This document shows positions 62,204-64,000 of a stretch of 64,000 bases of DNA, piece after piece (positions within the stretch are counted from its first letter, which is position 1; the number at the start of each line of letters is the position of its first letter). Position numbers and translations under genes: made by a program. The DNA lies in assembly GCF_009882985.1 (NCBI RefSeq), contig NZ_WTUZ01000037.1, positions 1 to 64,000 of the forward strand, read 5' to 3'. This stretch comes from Paenibacillus silvestris. GTDB lineage: Bacteria > Bacillota > Bacilli > Paenibacillales > NBRC-103111. The notes under the pieces are model-generated. The model had not been told where the DNA came from. It did no database searches and saw nothing but the letters and a program-made list of their open reading frames with translations.

Positions 62204-63253
62204 TTATAACTTGGTCGGATTAATATGAGCGGGTCTAGCAACAGGCTTCGTATAGTTTTGAGTACTATCCGAAGATGTAAATTTCACTGCGCCATCCACT
62301 TTGATCTGAACTTGCTTGAAGCCTGTGTTCTCCGTCAAGGAAAGAATTACCGACTTCAGAGCATCTTCAGGCGCTTTCTGATCAGCGCCAAGCAGCTTAT
62401 TGGAGAAGTCAACTGTAATCAAGGCGTCCGCCGGATTAATACTTTTCACTTCCGTTGCGGCGTTGAGAACGCTAGCCAGCCCTTTCTTTTGATCAGGCCC
62501 TTTTATCAGTTGATCAACAACGGCTTTAGCGACATTATCCGTTCTTTTGACGAGCCTTGTCACAGGTACATAATATTTGTAGTTTTGATCATTTTGATTA
62601 AGGAAATAGAGCGTAACTGGCGTAGATTGACCGAATTCCGCATCCTCTGCTTTCTCTAGGTTAATCCCCATTGAACGAGCAAGCGGAGTATCAAGTGGTG
62701 TTTTGCCTTTTGGCATCTCCTTGAGGTCCTTGCCATCAACACGCAGCTGTACTTTCTCTACCGTTGGGAAGTTTGTCAAATTCCAAGTGATAGCTTCTAA
62801 TATTTTTCTTTCATTTTGCTGATCATACGTGAGAAACTCTTTTGAAAAGTCAACGATCGCGCGTTTGTCTGAAGTGACATTCAAGCTTATAACTTTCGTT
62901 CCTTTCGGCAGCAAAGCCTCGAATCCAGATGGGAGCAAGCTTGCGACCGGACCTCCATCCACCATGTACTCAAGCGTCGTTTTCGCAACCGACACCGATT
63001 TCGGCAATCCCAGACTTAGTGGAGCGACGAAACCTTTGGCATCCTTCACATACACCGTCATCTGAGATGAATTATCATCGATCATATCGATCGTGACCGC
63101 GGCTGATGTCGTCTTAACGTCAGCTTCCGCACCCGTGGTCGGAGGTGCATCAATGTCAGCTTTCTTCCCAGTGCCTAGGACCGAACATCCTGTGGTCAGC
63201 AAGGCAATCACCCCCGCGATAGCGGCTGAACGAATCCAATGTTGATGTTTCAT
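62204..63253 (-). CDS. gerM: GerM lipoprotein with two GerMN domains
   Basis: 349 residues. Lipobox LTTGCS (Cys about residue 23), then two GerMN domains (about 60-190 and 205-335; each with the VTLYFLN or MTVYVKD opening and a TVDFS or IVDFSKEF strand). In B. subtilis GerM helps stabilise the SpoIIQ-SpoIIIAH channel in sporulation. ATG 63253 has AAGGAGG 10 bases upstream. Confidence 0.92.
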   Translation of the reverse strand: MKHQHWIRSAAIAGVIALLTTGCSVLGTGKKADIDAPPTTGAEADVKTTSAAVTIDMIDDNSSQMTVYVKDAKGFVAPLSLGLPKSVSVAKTTLEYMVDGGPVASLLPSGFEALLPKGTKVISLNVTSDKRAIVDFSKEFLTYDQQNERKILEAITWNLTNFPTVEKVQLRVDGKDLKEMPKGKTPLDTPLARSMGINLEKAEDAEFGQSTPVTLYFLNQNDQNYKYYVPVTRLVKRTDNVAKAVVDQLIKGPDQKKGLASVLNAATEVKSINPADALITVDFSNKLLGADQKAPEDALKSVILSLTENTGFKQVQIKVDGAVKFTSSDSTQNYTKPVARPAHINPTKL

Positions 63254-63478
63254 TTGCTTATTTCCTCCTTCGAGTTTTCGCAGAAGCCTCATCTGAAGCA
63301 TCTGCCGCTTATTTACTTTTCGGTATGGCCTGTACATTGCTTTTTCGTATTATTATGTATACGAGGCTTTGTCCGATTTATAACTACTTTTTGTCCACAT
63401 GCTCAAAAAAGTAGACAAAGAGAATTCTCCACTTTTTTTCAGCTGAGTCCCTGCCTTTTTCGGCATATTACCTTGATA

Positions 63479-63487
63479 TGCTATACT
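63479..63487 (+). promoter_or_regulatory. Extended -10 promoter of the end-of-window gene
   Basis: TGCTATACT lies about 40 bases before the ATG at 63528; the -35 is weak. Confidence 0.45.
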
Positions 63488-63527
63488 TGTAAAAATAGAC
63501 AGATTTGATCTAACTGGAGGCGCACAG

Positions 63528-64000
63528 ATGAGAACATTCCTCAAAGATAAAACGCTCATTTTCAACGAATTCCGGGATGAAGTTTTCAGTCACTATTCGC
63601 AAGCCATCATCGAAGAGGCTGTTGCCCGCCTGCTTGTGGAAATCAAAGGCATCAAAAAAATCCCTTATGACATGATCACCACGACTTTATTAGGAGTTTT
63701 GAGCAAAACCGAGACCTATAATGTGATGACTACGCTCATGGAGCTGCAAAAAAAGGTCAAACATGATTCCGAGCTGTTAGCGAGCATGAAAGACCCTGCC
63801 TACAACGTGCATCGCACCATTGCCATGTCCATCTGTGGCCTGTATGGCAGCGGCGCAGCCTCCCTTTTTGGCTTCTTGGATTGTAAATTCCGCTTCTTCT
63901 TTCCGACAAAACGTCCTAAATCGTTTATATCAAAAGGGATTTGCGCGATTGTCGCTTCAACAGCAAGTGTCATCATTTCGGAGAATGTAAAAGTTGATTA
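63528..64000 (+). CDS. Hypothetical protein, 3' end at or beyond the window edge
   Basis: 157 codons are read in frame from ATG 63528 (GGAGG 7 bases upstream), then TA at the very edge; the next base decides whether this is a stop. No family recognised. The N-terminal two thirds are helical and charged; a moderately hydrophobic, Phe-rich part (about 105-130, ICGLYGSGAASLFGFLD) and a final AIVASTASVIIS suggest membrane contact. Confidence 0.75.
   Translation, partial: MRTFLKDKTLIFNEFRDEVFSHYSQAIIEEAVARLLVEIKGIKKIPYDMITTTLLGVLSKTETYNVMTTLMELQKKVKHDSELLASMKDPAYNVHRTIAMSICGLYGSGAASLFGFLDCKFRFFFPTKRPKSFISKGICAIVASTASVIISENVKVD

Overview
The window comes from an endospore-forming Firmicute, most likely Paenibacillaceae (Paenibacillus or a close relative). 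The evidence is sporulation genes (spo0B, spoIVFA/FB, a SpoIIB-like SPOR protein, spoVID, gerM, lonB), strong AGGAGG-type ribosome binding sites, frequent TTG/GTG starts, a T-box, an L21-type leader and an S-layer-homology amidase. From memory of Bacillus subtilis, the order matches, read right to left, its gerM-rph-rdgB ... ysoA-tig-clpX-lonB-lonA-ysxC-hemAXCDB ... spoVID ... valS-folC-(spoIIB)-maf-radC-mreBCD-minCD-spoIVFAB-rplU-prp-rpmA-spo0B-obg block. Almost everything is on the minus strand; no phage, insertion sequence, transposase or CRISPR array is visible.

Layout. 0-2.4 kb: an NlpC/P60 wall hydrolase with a structured leader, and a divergent TrpD-like protein. 2.7-9.1 kb: obg, spo0B, rpmA, prp, rplU with its leader, an RNase E/G lacking its C-terminal part, spoIVFB and spoIVFA. 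9.3-16.8 kb: the cell-shape and division cluster rodA-minD-minC-mreD-mreC-mreB-radC, an inserted Rrf2 regulator with its own promoter and operator-like palindrome, maf, and a DUF4321 protein. 16.9-25.6 kb: an SLH amidase, the SPOR protein, murC, folC, and valS behind a T-box. 25.7-32.1 kb: spoVID, an RluA-type pseudouridine synthase preceded by a 37-codon membrane ORF, a phosphodiester glycosidase-like surface protein, a repeat-bearing gap, hemL, and a Crp/Fnr regulator. 32.1-42.4 kb: heme genes hemY, hemH, hemE, hemB, a CobA-HemD fusion, hemC, a siroheme dehydrogenase, hemX and hemA. 42.5-57.1 kb: two unknown proteins, speD with a structured leader, engB, lonA, lonB, an amidase and a polysaccharide-deacetylase-like protein, ispG, clpX, clpP, tig and a YsoA-like protein. 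57.2-64 kb: tRNA-Arg, a second repeat-bearing gap, two very small ORFs, an unknown helical protein, asnB, rdgB, rph, gerM and a gene cut by the window end.

How it fits together. Rod-shape determination (MreBCD, RodA), septum placement (MinCD), precursor synthesis (MurC) and wall turnover (amidases, NlpC/P60) sit beside sporulation control and proteolysis (Spo0B, SpoIVFA/FB, LonB, ClpXP). The heme genes form the route from glutamyl-tRNA to protoporphyrin or coproheme with a siroheme side branch.

No obviously new multi-gene system is visible. The best leads are: two intergenic repeat families that share a linker; a predicted three-way-junction RNA in front of speD; the Rrf2 gene with a palindrome inside its promoter and three evenly spaced cysteines; an unlisted 37-aa membrane ORF coupled to rluA; and the truncated RNase E/G. 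Folding and motif calls were made by eye.
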